A DNA stretch of 64,000 nucleotides from NCBI GenBank assembly GCA_003344405.1, contig NOWV01000006.1, forward strand, positions 682,001 to 746,000, in the 5' to 3' direction. The first letter of the stretch is position 1, and the number at the start of each line of letters is the position of its first letter. The notes below the pieces were generated by a model. It was not told where the DNA came from, did not search any database, and saw only the letters and a list, made by a program, of their open reading frames with translations. Positions 12,614-26,700 of this stretch are shown in pieces. The stretch is from Trichoplax sp. H2 (Eukaryota > Placozoa > Uniplacotomia > Trichoplacea). A program made the position numbers and the translations under genes.

Positions 12614-15141
12614 ATGTCTTCAACGAAAGATAAACGAGGAGTGCAGATGAATAAACCATCACCGATAAAGGATTTCATCTCCGGAGGTATCGGTGGGATG
12701 GCGATTGTATCAAGTGGTCATCCGCTAGACACGATAAAAGTATAGAGTATAGTTAGGATTATGGTATACATATCCGTCTTTATTACGCTCCTAATATTAT
12801 TATATGCTATAAGTCATTGATATTCCCAATATAATATGTATCGCATGCATATATATATATATATATATATATAGTACTGTACATAGTTTGTAGAAATGAT
12901 AAATCGCATGTGCCATATCATCGGAAATGCATTTACAGGTCGTATTTCAGTTGAAAATACTGTCAATATTATACTATTGATTTTGCCCTAATGATTTCTG
13001 TGCCGCTTGTTTCTACTGTATAGGTTATTGATAGGTGATAGTTTACAGTACAGTTGTACACACGTAAATACTCAGCTGTTTATAATTATTATTATATTTG
13101 CAAACACGATTATGTTCTGTTACGATTAAATAACTAAATTAAAATTGATGATACTTATACGGTATACGTTGTATATATGACCTTTAGGTTCGACTGCAAA
13201 CGCAACCAAAGTTAAAGCCAGGCGAGAAGCCAAAATACTCAGGGACTTTGGATTGTTTTAAAACGACCATAAGGAATGAAGTACAGTGAAATAATATGAC
13301 TTTATGACGTAAATTAGCTTTGTGAAACAGTGCTTTGTTACGGCGTTTAATACTTTTTGTAATTGAATGAGCGTACTCTAGTTTAAATGCTTTTTGAGAA
13401 ACAATTAAAGTATTGAATTTGATATATTTGTAAAGGGTTTAAGAGGATTATATAAAGGCATGGCTGCGCCTCTAATTGGAGTAACACCTATGTTCGCCGT
13501 TTGCTTTTTTGGGTTTGGTATCGGAAAAAAACTGCAAATGAAATCTGAAAATGATTCATTGAAGTAATACATTTATATAGATTATGATACTCGGAGTGGA
13601 TGTGCATACGTTTCTTGTTAACTAGTCCTATCATAGCTCCTTTCAGATATTCAATGCTGGAATGCTATCTGGACTACTTACTACTGGCATTATGGCGCCT
13701 GGGGAGAGAATAAAGTGCTTAATGCAAGTAAGGTAGTACTGTGACAATGCTAGTGTAAGCGGGGATTGATCACATTTTATGATATTTTATCAACTTCTAA
13801 TCCTGTAAATGATATCCGTTTAGCAAATATAAATATTTGTCAATGAAACTTTTCTGATAGATACAATCCGATTCGGGGAGTGCAAAATATGCTGGGCCTT
13901 TAGACTGTGCTAAGCAACTGTATCGTGAATCAGGAATTCGTGGCATCTACAAAGGCACATGTGCAACTTTACTACGAGGTAATGCTACACTAAGTATACT
14001 TGTAACTCAACATTTGTCGCTACTAGGGACTGCCCTTGTTGCTACAGTAGTGGAAAGAGTAAGTATCTTGAATGTTAAATTGCTAGCGCTATATTCGTGG
14101 CTGATAGCATGTAGCATAGAAAATATTTTCTGGTTATTGTTTCGAAATTGCCTTGAGGAGTGTTATCTTGACACGTACATGGCATATCATACACCTTTCT
14201 AAAGTTGCAAAATTACGAGATTGCATCATCGAAATTTTCTCACGTACATTGATAGACGTGCCAGCTACTGGAGCTTACTTTACCTCATATGAGCTACTAT
14301 TGAATACGCTAACACCTGAGGGAAAGAGCAGGTCTGATTTGGGGCCTTTTCGTGTATTGTTTGCCGGCGGTTAGTAACTTTAAGCTGCGCATGGAAAATA
14401 TAACATTTTGGTTTATTAACCGACAAATATAAATCGATCGTGATCAATTGTAGGAATGGCAGGTGTTTTTAACTGGATGGTCGCACTACCGGCAGATACA
14501 CTGAAATCTCGGTTGCAAACAGGTAGGGTGATATAATGCCATATACGTATATTGTATAATATTAGAATTATTTGCGTATTAGTATACCTATAATATATAA
14601 CATGTGCAATATTTTTGTGTTATTAGTGTCCACTTATACATACGTATACTAACGTAGTGTAAGATTCTTTTGTGTGTCGAATTAATTATATTCGAAAGTT
14701 TAGGTTATTTTCTTGATGACTTTCATATTTATATGATATTATTTAAGCTCCGGAGGGGAAGTATCCGCGTGGTGTTAGAGATGTTTTTCGCGAGTTGGTA
14801 GGTCGCGATTTAATTTACTGCTAAGTAATGTGAGGATCGTTTCGCTTATATTGATTGCATTCTTTCGATATTCGTTGGATGTAGATAAGAGAGGAAGGTG
14901 TAGGAGCGCTATATAAGGGCATTACGCCTGTAATGTTAAGAGCTTTTCCAGCAAATGCAGTACGTAATACAGATAGTCATGATTATGTGGAATTGCTTTA
15001 TTATTGCAAAGAGCTTTCTATTTATTATCTACTTATAGATATACGTAAATCACTAATTACTGCACTTGCTTATCATAGGCATGTTTCCTAGCTGTGGAGA
15101 TTACCATGAAAATTTTAAATTGGATTGCGCCGAATCTCTAA
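12614..15141 (+). CDS. SLC25A20: Mitochondrial carnitine/acylcarnitine carrier
   Basis: Inner-membrane antiporter bringing acylcarnitines into the matrix for beta-oxidation in exchange for carnitine. Ten exons: 12614-12739, 13188-13280, 13436-13563, 13637-13727, 13861-13978, 14256-14369, 14454-14522, 14748-14797, 14885-14959, 15079-15141; 927 nt, 308 aa, close to the roughly 300 aa usual for the family. Three mitochondrial-carrier repeats are visible, each with its Px[DE]xx[KR] signature: PLDTIK (exon 1/2 junction), PGERIK (exon 4), PADTLKSR (exon 7). Subfamily-diagnostic blocks include [39 protein letters not shown] and [13 protein letters not shown]. No cleavable presequence, as expected. 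The ATG at 12614 gives the usual short N-terminus before the first repeat. It shares its upstream region with SLC26. Confidence 0.97.
12847..12872. repeat. (AT)n microsatellite in SLC25A20 intron 1
   Basis: Uninterrupted AT dinucleotides followed by TAGTACTGTACA, a single copy of the local palindrome motif. Confidence 0.9.
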
Positions 15142-17214
15142 TCTAGAACATAATCGTCGGCTTGTTGCTAATAATCATGATTTCACGAATTAATTTAAGC
15201 TTATGTATGTTTTGATATATACATTTTATATATTCGAATAATAAAGTTACTATTGAGGCCTACAACTGCAGCTGAATAAGAATTCTTGGACAGTGAGTCA
15301 TTAATGAGATGATAAATCTTTCGTCTTTTGATTCTCCGAAATTAGAGGCTGAAACTGTCGAATTCTACTATTAACTTTCGTTTACAATCCATAAAGTACT
15401 TAATCATTTTCATTTTCTTTGGGTAGTTTTAATAATGCACGTTTTACGAAGCTATTTGTGTGTTACTGTACTGGAATGCATACATTCAAAGTCCATAGAT
15501 GGTAAACCTAGTCTTTTTTTGGTATTACCCGATTTTCAAACCGGCGCAATGTTTGTGTATTTCAAATACCTCCAGTCCTTTCATCTTTCAGATAGTATAG
15601 GTAAATCAAATGAATTACCTTACTGTTTGAAAGAGCATTCTGCAAAATGGAGATGATTATGCACTGTAGTCTGTAGCATGATAGCCTTATTATGTGTTGT
15701 ACATTGTATGCACCTGAAAGTAGCAGCATCTTTCTGTAATGCCGAATAGGATATTGCATTTAATTCTCAATTTATAATTAAGATCAACAACAATTTTTAG
15801 GAATAAATTACGGGTATTTTTCTCTAATACTACACGTTTAATAAATGTCGCATTTTGTATCCTGCGTCAATCTATAACATCGTATAGTCTTTATCTCATA
15901 AAGACACTTAATAGAGAATCGTATGGTGAAATTTGTGCGTTAACTAATTTTTTTAGATAAGCCATAAACGGCTGCAGAAAAGAGGCTTTATTGTTTATTT
16001 GATGAACTATCTCATCCCCTGCAGCGCGCTTAAATTACTGTTTCAGATGAGCAAACTTGTGAAAGATCTTTGTGATACATTTATTGGTGGCTCAATGTAC
16101 TTTAATATACAAAGTTTAACTGGATTTGCTACTAAGATATTAAACGATGCACTCATCCAATTTCTGAAGCTTTTATGCGGTTTTGTATTGTTTTGTACTT
16201 ATTAAAGTCATGACATGCGTACATGAATGTACAGGTATGCTCGTAGATTATATTCGATTAGATATATTATTGATGTAGTACAAGTGAATAACATTTTATT
16301 ATACAAGTATTTAAAACGCTCAGTACGAATTGCTACCTGCCTATATGCTGCATGCAAGAGACTACGGAAAAAGATTTTCACGTTTTTTTTTTTTGCATGC
16401 AATGGGACTGGAAACGAGCTGAAAGGCAATCAATTGCTATCGAAACAGATTTAAGAAATTATGGCGAGTCAACCCTTTAATTAAAGTTTGTTTCAAGTGC
16501 TGTAGTTAAGTCACACTCATAATATATAGGTTATATACGTATAATTCCAGGAATAACCAGCTATTTACTACAAACAGTACAGTTCACAGTGCAAGTGTAG
16601 ATCATAGGTCAGGTCCGAATGAAAATAGGCTTAAATTGCAAAAAGTGCTTTATTATATCATTAATTAACCATTTGCATTTGCAATAAATTCAAACTGAAG
16701 TGAGTTTAACAGAACAAACTCTTAATAGTACGATTTCATATAGTAACTTTATTTCGTATTTTGACGGAGAAAATTATAGTAATTCTTTGTGTAAGTTAAA
16801 CTGCAGATATCGTTTTGATAATAAACACTGACGTAACAAATACATTTTCAAAAGCAAGATAAGAAAATCGTTTAACAAGAGACCTTGTAATCAGTTTCAA
16901 TTTTAATTTCGAAAATAAGGCATGAGTGCGAATTATTTCTTTTGAATAATAAACTTGTTGCAACTTGGAAATATAACTTTAATTAGAGCGTACAGCTCAT
17001 TTCAATATCTTTGCGTGCGTAATAGATCATAACCTCCATAATTAACTCCTAACAACCGGATCAAATTTATACATTTTTACACAGAATCGATTTTGTGAAG
17101 TAAACATCTACTATACTCATACAATCTAATAATCTCGGGAAATGAACAATGTCTGCAAACACTACAGCAAAGCAACCGCAGTTATAGTATTTGCAGAAAA
17201 GTGGAAGACAACTT
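15142..17214. other. Tail-to-tail intergenic region (SLC25A20 / ITPR)
   Basis: About 2.1 kb, AT-rich, holding the 3' UTRs of two convergent genes. Only isolated palindrome copies (near 16575) occur. Short open stretches on both strands show no recognisable domain or exon chain. Confidence 0.7.
15240..15245 (+). promoter_or_regulatory. SLC25A20 poly(A) signal (AATAAA)
   Basis: AATAAA 98 nt after the stop codon in AT-rich context, an ordinary position for 3' end formation. Confidence 0.65.
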
Positions 17215-17788
17215 CTACATATTGTGACCAGACATAATATTCGCAGTATGCTGAGGTGCAAGTAGGCCAATTCTTTGCTTTTGTTTTCTCTGTTCCATCA
17301 TCTATTTTAATTTAAATTAACAAAAAGAACGTAGATAGTAACTATGCAGTATTGCCAAAAAAGATTTATTTCTACTAGTCGAAGGTACCTGATCTTTCAA
17401 TTCATTGAGCTGTTGAGATAAGTTAAGGACTAGAGTATTGGTTGCCTCTAACTGATTTTGTAAGTTTCTCAGTTCGTTTTGCTCACTGTCGATTTCCTCG
17501 ACTGAGAGTGACATAGCTCGCATCCGGGGAAACCAGTCCAAGTCATGGCGCTATACAAGTATAAAATAAAATTTATCAAGGAATGCTGATAAGTGTCTTG
17601 TTTCATATTCATCGTCTAGGAATGTACCTTTATCATTTCGTATACATAACTTTCAGGACCGGTAAATTCAGTTGGATCTTTAACTCTGACTAATACAATG
17701 AAGTACAAATAATGCCACATATTGTGTTCTTCTTTTGTGTGTTCCTCAAAAGTGACTGATTTATTATCAAAGTTTGCTCTGTCGAGAC
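17215..17788 (-). other. ITPR: ITPR cytosolic C-terminal tail
   Basis: Exons 51-53: 17788-17628, 17550-17389, 17301-17215. The intracellular linker zinc knuckle is complete: CFIC at the end of exon 50 with HTKEEH in exon 51. Exon 52 is the coiled coil ([27 protein letters not shown]). Exon 53 reads [17 protein letters not shown], the conserved end of the receptor, then about 13 residues and a TAG. Confidence 0.95.
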
Positions 17789-20700
17789 CTATGATTAGTA
17801 AATATTTTAGTTTTTAAAATATATTGTTTTACCAACCGCTGAAGAATCTTACCGCAGATAAAGCATGTATTTTTCAGAATTTCTTCTTTCTGCTGTTTCT
17901 CACTTCTTAAATCAGCAAAAGTGTCGATGATTACACCAAAGATGAGATTCAACACGATGATAATAACAATAAAGAAGAAAAGGAGGTCGTAAACAACGCG
18001 GCCGACAAAAAGAGGCTCCTAAAAGAAGTAAGAAAAGGTTAAATCTCTATTGTAAAGTTTAGTTGTAATAAAAATCCGGTAAACTCTGCATTTCAGCAAT
18101 TACTCTTGAAGAAGGCTTTCTAAGAACATCGCCTATACCACCACCATTTCTGAGACCCTGGTTCAAAGTAGTGATAATGCACATCAACAATGTGTCACAA
18201 GCTCTCTCTTTATCCGAATCGTATTCTATTTCGTCATCGTCGTCCTCGTGCCCTTTCATAACTGTGGCAAATTTTATATTGCGATCGTTATGCAAAAGAA
18301 GGCTAGTTAAAGTCTTCTTGCCATTAACAGGGGCTTCTTTACAACTACCATCGGGGCAAGAGCCAGAAGAACTATTTTTGGCCTTTTTAATAACTCTCTG
18401 TTCAGATTCTATTATAAAGTCATCCTTAAGATACAGGAATCCAACAATTGAAAATAAGTAAACCAAAATTAAGGCAAGCAGAGCTGTCAGTAATATTGAA
18501 CGGCCGTTTCTAGTTACGCTTTTTATCACATTAATGAGAGTTTCTTCCCGATAGACCACGTCGAATAACTAATGAAATTATATTTATATTAGACAGAGAG
18601 AGAGACTGTATGTTTAAATTTGTCGAGAAGATTAATTGAAAGATTATAAAATACTATAAACATTCTAACTCACCAATAAGCTATAAAAGAATTCATGAAC
18701 GCATAAGCCCAGGATGCAAATAATTAAATAAACTAGGTGATATATTAATTCTACGTCGCTTAGTAGCTGCCAGTATCCTTTCGAGATCTTTCCTTTGTTG
18801 GCTAGCCAACTTACCATAAACGTAATCTTGACCGTTACCTAGTAATGAAAGTAGTGAAGCTCCGTTAAACTGGAACAAAGGTAGTATAAGCGTGATAACA
18901 TGTCAAAGACGGCAAGAAATTAACAGTCTACCACTTCGATAGCTATACACTGGTATACAAATAGTAACTAGTTACTTATAGGACAGATATGATTTTACTG
19001 TCTGAGGTAAGTCAAAAATCATAATAGGGTCATGTATTACAATTACTATCAGTATACAGTATTTCTCTTTTAAACATACATTTAGCAATCCTAGCAACGC
19101 CACTGTCGCATCTAGTCCTACTGAAAATATTAGGCGTAAGATAGTCGAGCCAATAAACGTTCGAATGCCAGATGGACGGGGTGCAGTAAGAATTACTGCT
19201 AAAGAAATTATCATTGCAGTCCACACTAAAAGCGACAACCTGGGATCCAGATCTAAATTGCATTTGTAAAAGTGTCAATTCAAACAATGAAGTAGTGATT
19301 CAGCGTGGTCAGAAATTTTAAGACGTTTACCTCGAGTATTGACTGAAAAGGGATAAAAAAAAGCTACGAAAAGATTAATTAGGACAGCAAAGTAGAAGCA
19401 AATGTTTCCCCAAACAGTCATTTGGCTGCTAAACCAAAAAAATATTCGGTGACCTATATAGAACAGGATGAACAGGATAAGTAAAACGTAACGGCTGTCA
19501 GCTAAAGATTAACTTTTACTTCTTAGTTTCTTCTGCCACTGCATTTCCTCAAACATATCATCTCCCTTTAGAAAGAAATCTGAAATCTATAGAAAGTTTG
19601 TGTTACAATTTGAGCTACAATTTTTTTATAAATAACAAAGGAATACCGGATGGTTACCTTACTGCCCTGGTCGTCTCGTTCAGCTGTATGGTATACTCTG
19701 TTCTTAGTTTCTTCTGTTAAATATTCACATAATGGAGGCACCGGGAAAACAATCCTTTCCAGAGTACGGTCTTGTCTCACGATCTACAGGTAGACCAGTA
19801 GAGTGTTAGTAATTAATCAAGAATGAAACAGTATCTATGATAACAACATTAGTGAACCTCAATCTGGGCGGTATGCGAGGCGTAGTACTGTAGAGCTCCT
19901 TCCTGGGCATTTACAACTTCGTCCTCTGGATCACTTTTTAGCAGCGACTGCAGGTCTTTATTGTGCTGAACCAACTAATCATTTAGGTAAAGTTTAAGCC
20001 TGTTAGTAACAAGAAAAATAGCGAACTCATCTACTAGCTACTCATACCTGATGCGCAAGGATAAATATATTATGTCCGACTTCCAGTGGTGAAATTTGGT
20101 TTTCTTCATCGTCTTCACCAATATCAATTTTTGCTCTTTCACTCATTCCTTGTTTGTAGGCTTGTCGACAAACATCAACCTAAAAATTTGGAGTGATATT
20201 GATGAAATTGTACAGTTAATTTGCTCAATTATGACATAAGAATATATAACCTAATCAGAACGTAGATAAAATTAATCAATTAGGACATAAGAATATGTAA
20301 TCAAAGAGGATAAATATACCAATTGCTTCGGACTAATATGCAGTAGAATACGGTCGGCATTTTCGCTATCATGTCTGCTTTCCATGACCGCTAACAGTAG
20401 CTTTGAGGCATTATTCTAGTATCATAGTAATATACCATAGAATAGAGTTAAAACAAATAAATAACACTTAACTTTAAAGAAAGCATACTTTAAGCTCCAA
20501 CACCAAATCCATGCGATGTTTTCCAAGTGGATTAATGTCATTTAAAACGAGGGCAGTTATGATGTCAATTCCGTTAGATTCATGCGATGCGATACAGTTC
20601 TATTTATGTAAATTCAATTTTGAAGAATTTAATTATAGTCAACTCTCAAAAATTAGTCCATTGAGTGTTGGTAATTGAAAGCAAACGCATTACTTGATTT

Positions 20701-23700
20701 TCGTGACAAGGACCCTGACAATACTCTGTTAAGCTCTCTAGGCACTGATTAATAAGACCAACATTATGCTCATTGATGTACAAGCCGAGAAGCCCTAAAC
20801 CCCCACTGGTACTGCCACAAATACAGTCTAAAAATTGCAACGCTTCCAGAACAAGGTTATAGTTGGTCTTATTATCCTGCTTCCGAATATAGTTCTAAAC
20901 AGTTATAAGGATTAATGAAAGCATAAATTAATCGACAGGATCATTGTCCGCTTTATCCAAATGCGAACATGTAGTGTATCGCTATACAACATTCGGTAAA
21001 GGTAAGGAAGTATCATTACCTGTAAGTCTAGATTGTGGTTTTCACATAGTAACTGCAAGAAGCGTAAAATCGGACCCATGCACATTATTTCAGGCGCCAT
21101 CATGGCTTTTTTCGCATCACTTTTTAAATTTTGGACTCCCGTTCCGGCTAACATTTCTGATGAAACTGCTCCACTACTACTAGATAAATTATGACCAGAA
21201 GATCTAGTGTTACTACCATTGCCTTGAGTGCCGTAGTTTGACTTTTGTCCATCAGTAACTGGAACGCAAGCGAATGACAAATATTTTTTAGAGTTTTAGC
21301 CAAACGGAATCGATGCAAATACTAAAGTTACATGGGACTATCACAAGTATTGCCTACCTTGGTCGGTAGTCATTAAGCTAATACTATTTTTTATTTCTAA
21401 TTGCGCTTCTTTCATTCTATCGCAAATGCATTTGAAAAAGGCTTCGGATTTCGATTGGCAAAATCGGTCAAAAAAGGACGCCTATTTTAAGAAGGGAGTT
21501 ATGTAATCACTTCAAATGCATATCTAAATCTAGAATATTGAAACAATGTAAAAATTTAAAGCTTTAAGGTAACCTGTATAACACTATTTCCTCCTTCCAA
21601 AAGAGCAATTCCAAGCTCTATACTTTCTAAGAAAACTCGACGACTGATACTCGTCATTACAAGATCAATCACTAGATCAGACGCCCCGTTTTTATCAAGC
21701 TGACATTGAATCTGGCAAAGGGTCATGTCAATTCGGGACAGCTTTACATTTCCGGGATGAGAATCAACATGAACAGAGATTCGATCCATTTTCGGCTTTC
21801 CTAACGAAATAACACCGTGGGCTCTACTATTATTTCCTGTTGAAATTTCACCATTACTTGTTAGTTTCAGACTGCCATCAATACTCGGCCTACGAAAATT
21901 CTTTCCGAAGTATCTAATTAATAAGTTGTTACGTAATTCTTCTCCCTGGGTTTGTTAAAATAATAAATTTCCAGTTATTTAAGCGCTTTAGTGATTCCTG
22001 AGATATAATGGTTTAATCGAGACTACCTTGTTATTAAAGCCAACGTCGACAGTCATCATCTCTCTTAAAATTTGTAGGACTTTCAAGCATAAATTCTCTT
22101 CACCTTTGTCCAATAACTTCTTCGTATGTTGAATCAGCCTGTCATGAAATTTTATCGGGTTTAACCACATAAATTGGCCAATAAAAGTAATCAGTACCAA
22201 AGCATTAGTAACAGGAGAAAAACAGGGTGAATCAGCCAGAAAAAAAGCAAAGTTCCTACTCACTTTGATATGAAGCCGCCATTGGCACACTGGGTTCTAG
22301 CTTCAGTTTGTACAGGAAATACCAACTCGGGCCGATACAGTACATCGACTAGTACTGACATTTCTGCATCTACTAACGGCTGCAACTGGTCTTCAAAGAG
22401 GCTAACAATATCCTAATATTGACAAAAAATCAATAATTTATATAATAATTTGTCAAATAGACTATTTTAGTAGATTTATTACGAACTTGCAATCCTTCGA
22501 TAATGTTTCGATAATCTCGATTTTGAGAATTGATGGAATCACGACGGTTTTTGCTATGGCTGATCCATTGTTTTGTACTCTTCATTGCCAATAAGGATTT
22601 GCTAAATAATGCGTTAACCTGGCTGTCTAGATCCACAGGTATAGCTATACCACGATTTTTTGCTATGGGGAAACGTACATTAGATTTAACATCGGTTAGT
22701 TGCATAATATCATAATTGGTACACAAAAGATCAAAGAGAAGTGTCTGCACGCCACGTATCGATGCAATTATATATTCGTATATAATAAGAACAACCAAAA
22801 TAAGATAGCTTAGTCGTTTAATAGCAATAGGAATATCACAATCGATCAATAATGACATTGATATTTTAATCTGTAATACTGACATACCGACTTCTGCTAA
22901 TACTCTGATACAAGTTTCCACATGATACTTTTGTTGACCATTAAGCCATCGACATAAAGACACGCGATATGATCCTTGTAAAATTTTAACAAATATAGGT
23001 TGGCGTGTCTATAGAATGGCAAACCAGATCATCTTAGCTTACACTATAGTGAACGTCTATACTCAACACAAATACAGAACATATTTCGTATTAATGAAAT
23101 CGTTCTACCTGTAGAGTTGTACTAGAATCTGAAAATGGTGAGCTAAAGAAAGATGTTATGATCGTCATTATAGTTTCAGTAACATATTTTTCTAGCCGTA
23201 AATCTGCATGTCTGCGATCGATTGATTGGCATACCTGAAAAAGAAACAAGTAAAAGATTATCTGTAGGTCTCTTAAGAAGTGCAAAGTGAGAATAATTCT
23301 GGTTTTAGGACATTACCAAAGCCATATCTATTAAGAAATTTTCGAACAAAGTCCACATATGATGGCTAGTATAAATTTCTTTCATTTCCACTTCGGTGTC
23401 GACGTAGCAATGGTTTAAGAAATTAATGTATGCAATTTTGACCTGTTTCGAGAGAATTCGTTAAAGCATAATGAATCTTAACCAGGTCAAAAATAAGATC
23501 CCACCTCAGGCAAGCAGTCTTGGTCACACACAATTTTAACTGTATCATCCAAGGGAAGCAGACTGTGGCATTTGATTTCGGTATAAACATTCTTTCCTTC
23601 TGTACAACATGCCAACAGATGTACAAGATTAATATGGTACGACAAAGCCCCGCTATCTTCAAAACGTTCACGCTCCGATCTCATCATTTCAATGAACCCA

Positions 23701-26700
23701 TCAAAAGACGCTTTATCGTTATAAAATAATAGTACTTCTTCCCCGACGTTAACAAGCTGTAAAGTATTTACATACATTACGACACTCGAAGAGCAATGTA
23801 GAAGTATTTGATTGAATAGTAACGTATACCTCAGCCATTACTAGATCTTGTGTTTTACGAATATACTGGCTTTCCGCCTTAACGATCGTTTGCAAAAACT
23901 TTAAATATTGCACGTGTCGACCGTGCGTTTCAATGCAGTGGACGAAATGTTGTACAACCCTCTCGGTTATTTCGTTACAAAGATTAGAGTTATTCAGAAA
24001 GATACTCCGTGCGGTTTCTGCTTCCAGTAACTAAAATATATTGAAGTCGAAAAAAGGTAGATTTAAATGCACGGTGACATAAATAAATATACCTTTTATT
24101 GACTAAATTTACTCTACGTTTATCTAGAAATTACCCCAGGAGTCAAAAATAGATCCAAGTATTTATGAAGTATAGCCTGATTAGCTGGATTACCAAAACA
24201 AAAGTTCTGCAAAAATTGATGTGCTAACTTCATGATTTGTTTCATCTTACGGTCGGAGGCCTAAAGAAGTGCTGGCGTTAATCTATCAGTATAGCTTAAG
24301 CAGGACATGAAATGAACTATCAAACCTTGTCGTACGGGATCTGTAAGAGTTCTAGAACCACCGTATGTGCGCCTAGATTTCTTAGCAACCGTTGTTCATG
24401 TTTTCGATTTTTATTCGTACTTTCAGATATACATAATTTACTTAACCGTTCCAGAATCTGAATGATAAAAATTATTTACACAGATAATTTTATCTTCATG
24501 ATTGATCAATCTCAAAATGAAACTTTTATGCTCTAAGATACAACTTACCTGTTGAATTTTGGAATAGTTCTGAACTGATTCATTGTCGCCAAAGGATTGC
24601 TCCAAGTCGATAGAAGGGTATCTTCCCAGCGCAGCATTCTTTTCTATAATAGCTTGTATGTTCTTTTCTAGATTCTAAGTACAAACAGTTGTGCTTATTG
24701 GACGCAATTTCAATTTCATAAAGATTCCTGACAAATAAGGCTAGCCTTACAACATCTGTGTTATCATTTGCCTTGTTCTTTTCTTGGTTCTTGGCGTTGT
24801 TATTCTCCTTTTCAGCAGATTTCTTTGAGTCTGTCTTAGACTTTTTCTTCTTGTCACCTTTAGCGTTACTCTTGCTTTTAAATACCCATAACTCTGATTT
24901 CTCAACTAGAAGTCGCAATTGATCTAGATCCTGCTTGATTTGTTTATAATTTTCAATATCGCTCTTCGATACTAGTAATTGAACCTAGAACACAAAGGAT
25001 ATGCTTTACTTTTTCAATATTACACTTATATTAGCTATAATAATCGTATTCCTAATAAGTCAAAACGAATTCCTGAATTAATTTCAGAAGGGCGAAGGTG
25101 CCTGATTGTGGAGTCTATATAATTTGACATCGAACAAATAACTGATTGCAACTCGTAGTTAATAAAACACTAACCCTGAGCCAGCGAGATTCTAACATAT
25201 CTATTCCTTATAATAGTTTGTTAGTGTTCAGTACATTACTTTACTTGAGAAATACTCTATAAGGTCATATAACAAAGAGCTACTACCTGAGAGATGTATC
25301 TGGTCTTCTAATAACTTAACTTTCAAATAACTGCATTACATGAACATGTACGTAAGTATACAGTATCACCATATAGCTTCAAAGGTTGTAAGAAATCGTA
25401 AATTATATTATAGATTATGATTCGAACATGTACTGCACAGAACGAAGTATTTCGCTTTGTAGCGATAACATTTTAACAGAAGGTGCTCTTGTTGCACTCC
25501 TAAGATGCAAATATTGGAAATTTATAGTACAAACCATAACGACAAACCTGTTTAAAAGCCTGGAGTACTTCTTGTCGTTGACTGAAGTGTCTAAAAAGCA
25601 ATTGTAATGCACCAGACACTAACGGAGCGTAATCGTGCATAGTCAAATACAGCAGAACTCGAAGAAAAGTTCGACCACCACAACCATCTAAGTCCAGGTC
25701 AATATTCCTGTTCAGATGTCGAGAATTTAGTGGTCTAAAACGAAAAAAGAATTGTAGAAAGTTGTGTTTGAAGTAATTACCCCATGCTACCGAAAATCTT
25801 TTCAGCCTCAGCGCTTATTTTCTCTAAGTCCACGCCTACTCTCCAATATTCCATCAACGGTGAAAATTTTCCATTAACAGTAAGTAGAAAGTAGTTACTG
25901 GTTTCAAATACGTTATGACGTTACAGTATCAAATTAATTTCAGAAATTGCCACCGTACTATCTATTAAAAGAGACTATGTAACATACCTGGTTTTGTGGT
26001 TCCTGCAACACTATTTGTCGTAGCGCCTTTCTCCCCAAACTCTCGTTTAAACATCGATAATAAGCAAGAAATCCGGTAGTCCAGACGGACGTCCATAATA
26101 AATTGCAAAATTTCAATTATTTTCAATTTCGTATTCATGACGAGTACGTCTTCTGATTTAGTTTTCCCTATGCTACCAACTTGCGAGACCATTTCGTGTG
26201 TTGCAGCTGGTGCGTCTCTTCGATTCGTACTCGCATTATTACCAACGATAATGTTAGTCATAACAGATCCTACACCATGAATAGATTTTATTACACTATT
26301 CGGCCACTGCGGATTTGGGAGTGCAGCTGATAAAGATTCCATGTATAATACAAAATTTAGATCATGTAGTATCACTTAAATTAAGAGAAGATCATCATCA
26401 ATTTAAGCCAACCTATAGTGGTCTCTTTATTAGCTTCAGGAACGACATCACTTTCAGATATGTTAACAGGCTGTTGACAGTCAAGAATGGATAACAACGT
26501 CTTGTTCAACCTTAGTAAGTCGCTAAAGCTGTAAAATCCGAATTGGATCAATTTCGACGCTAGTTGTACCACCTAACCGACAATTGGAAATAAGTACTGT
26601 ATTGGTTCTAGCATAACTACATACAGGAAGCAAACTTTTCAAATATTGTGAGTATATGAATGATAAATTACTTGATAAGTAAGCTTATTTTGTTCCTTGT

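Noticed and set aside
18693-18878. Minus-strand open frame within the ITPR channel region
   Set aside because: Wrong frame of exon 18838-18674; the correct frame gives TM3-TM4.
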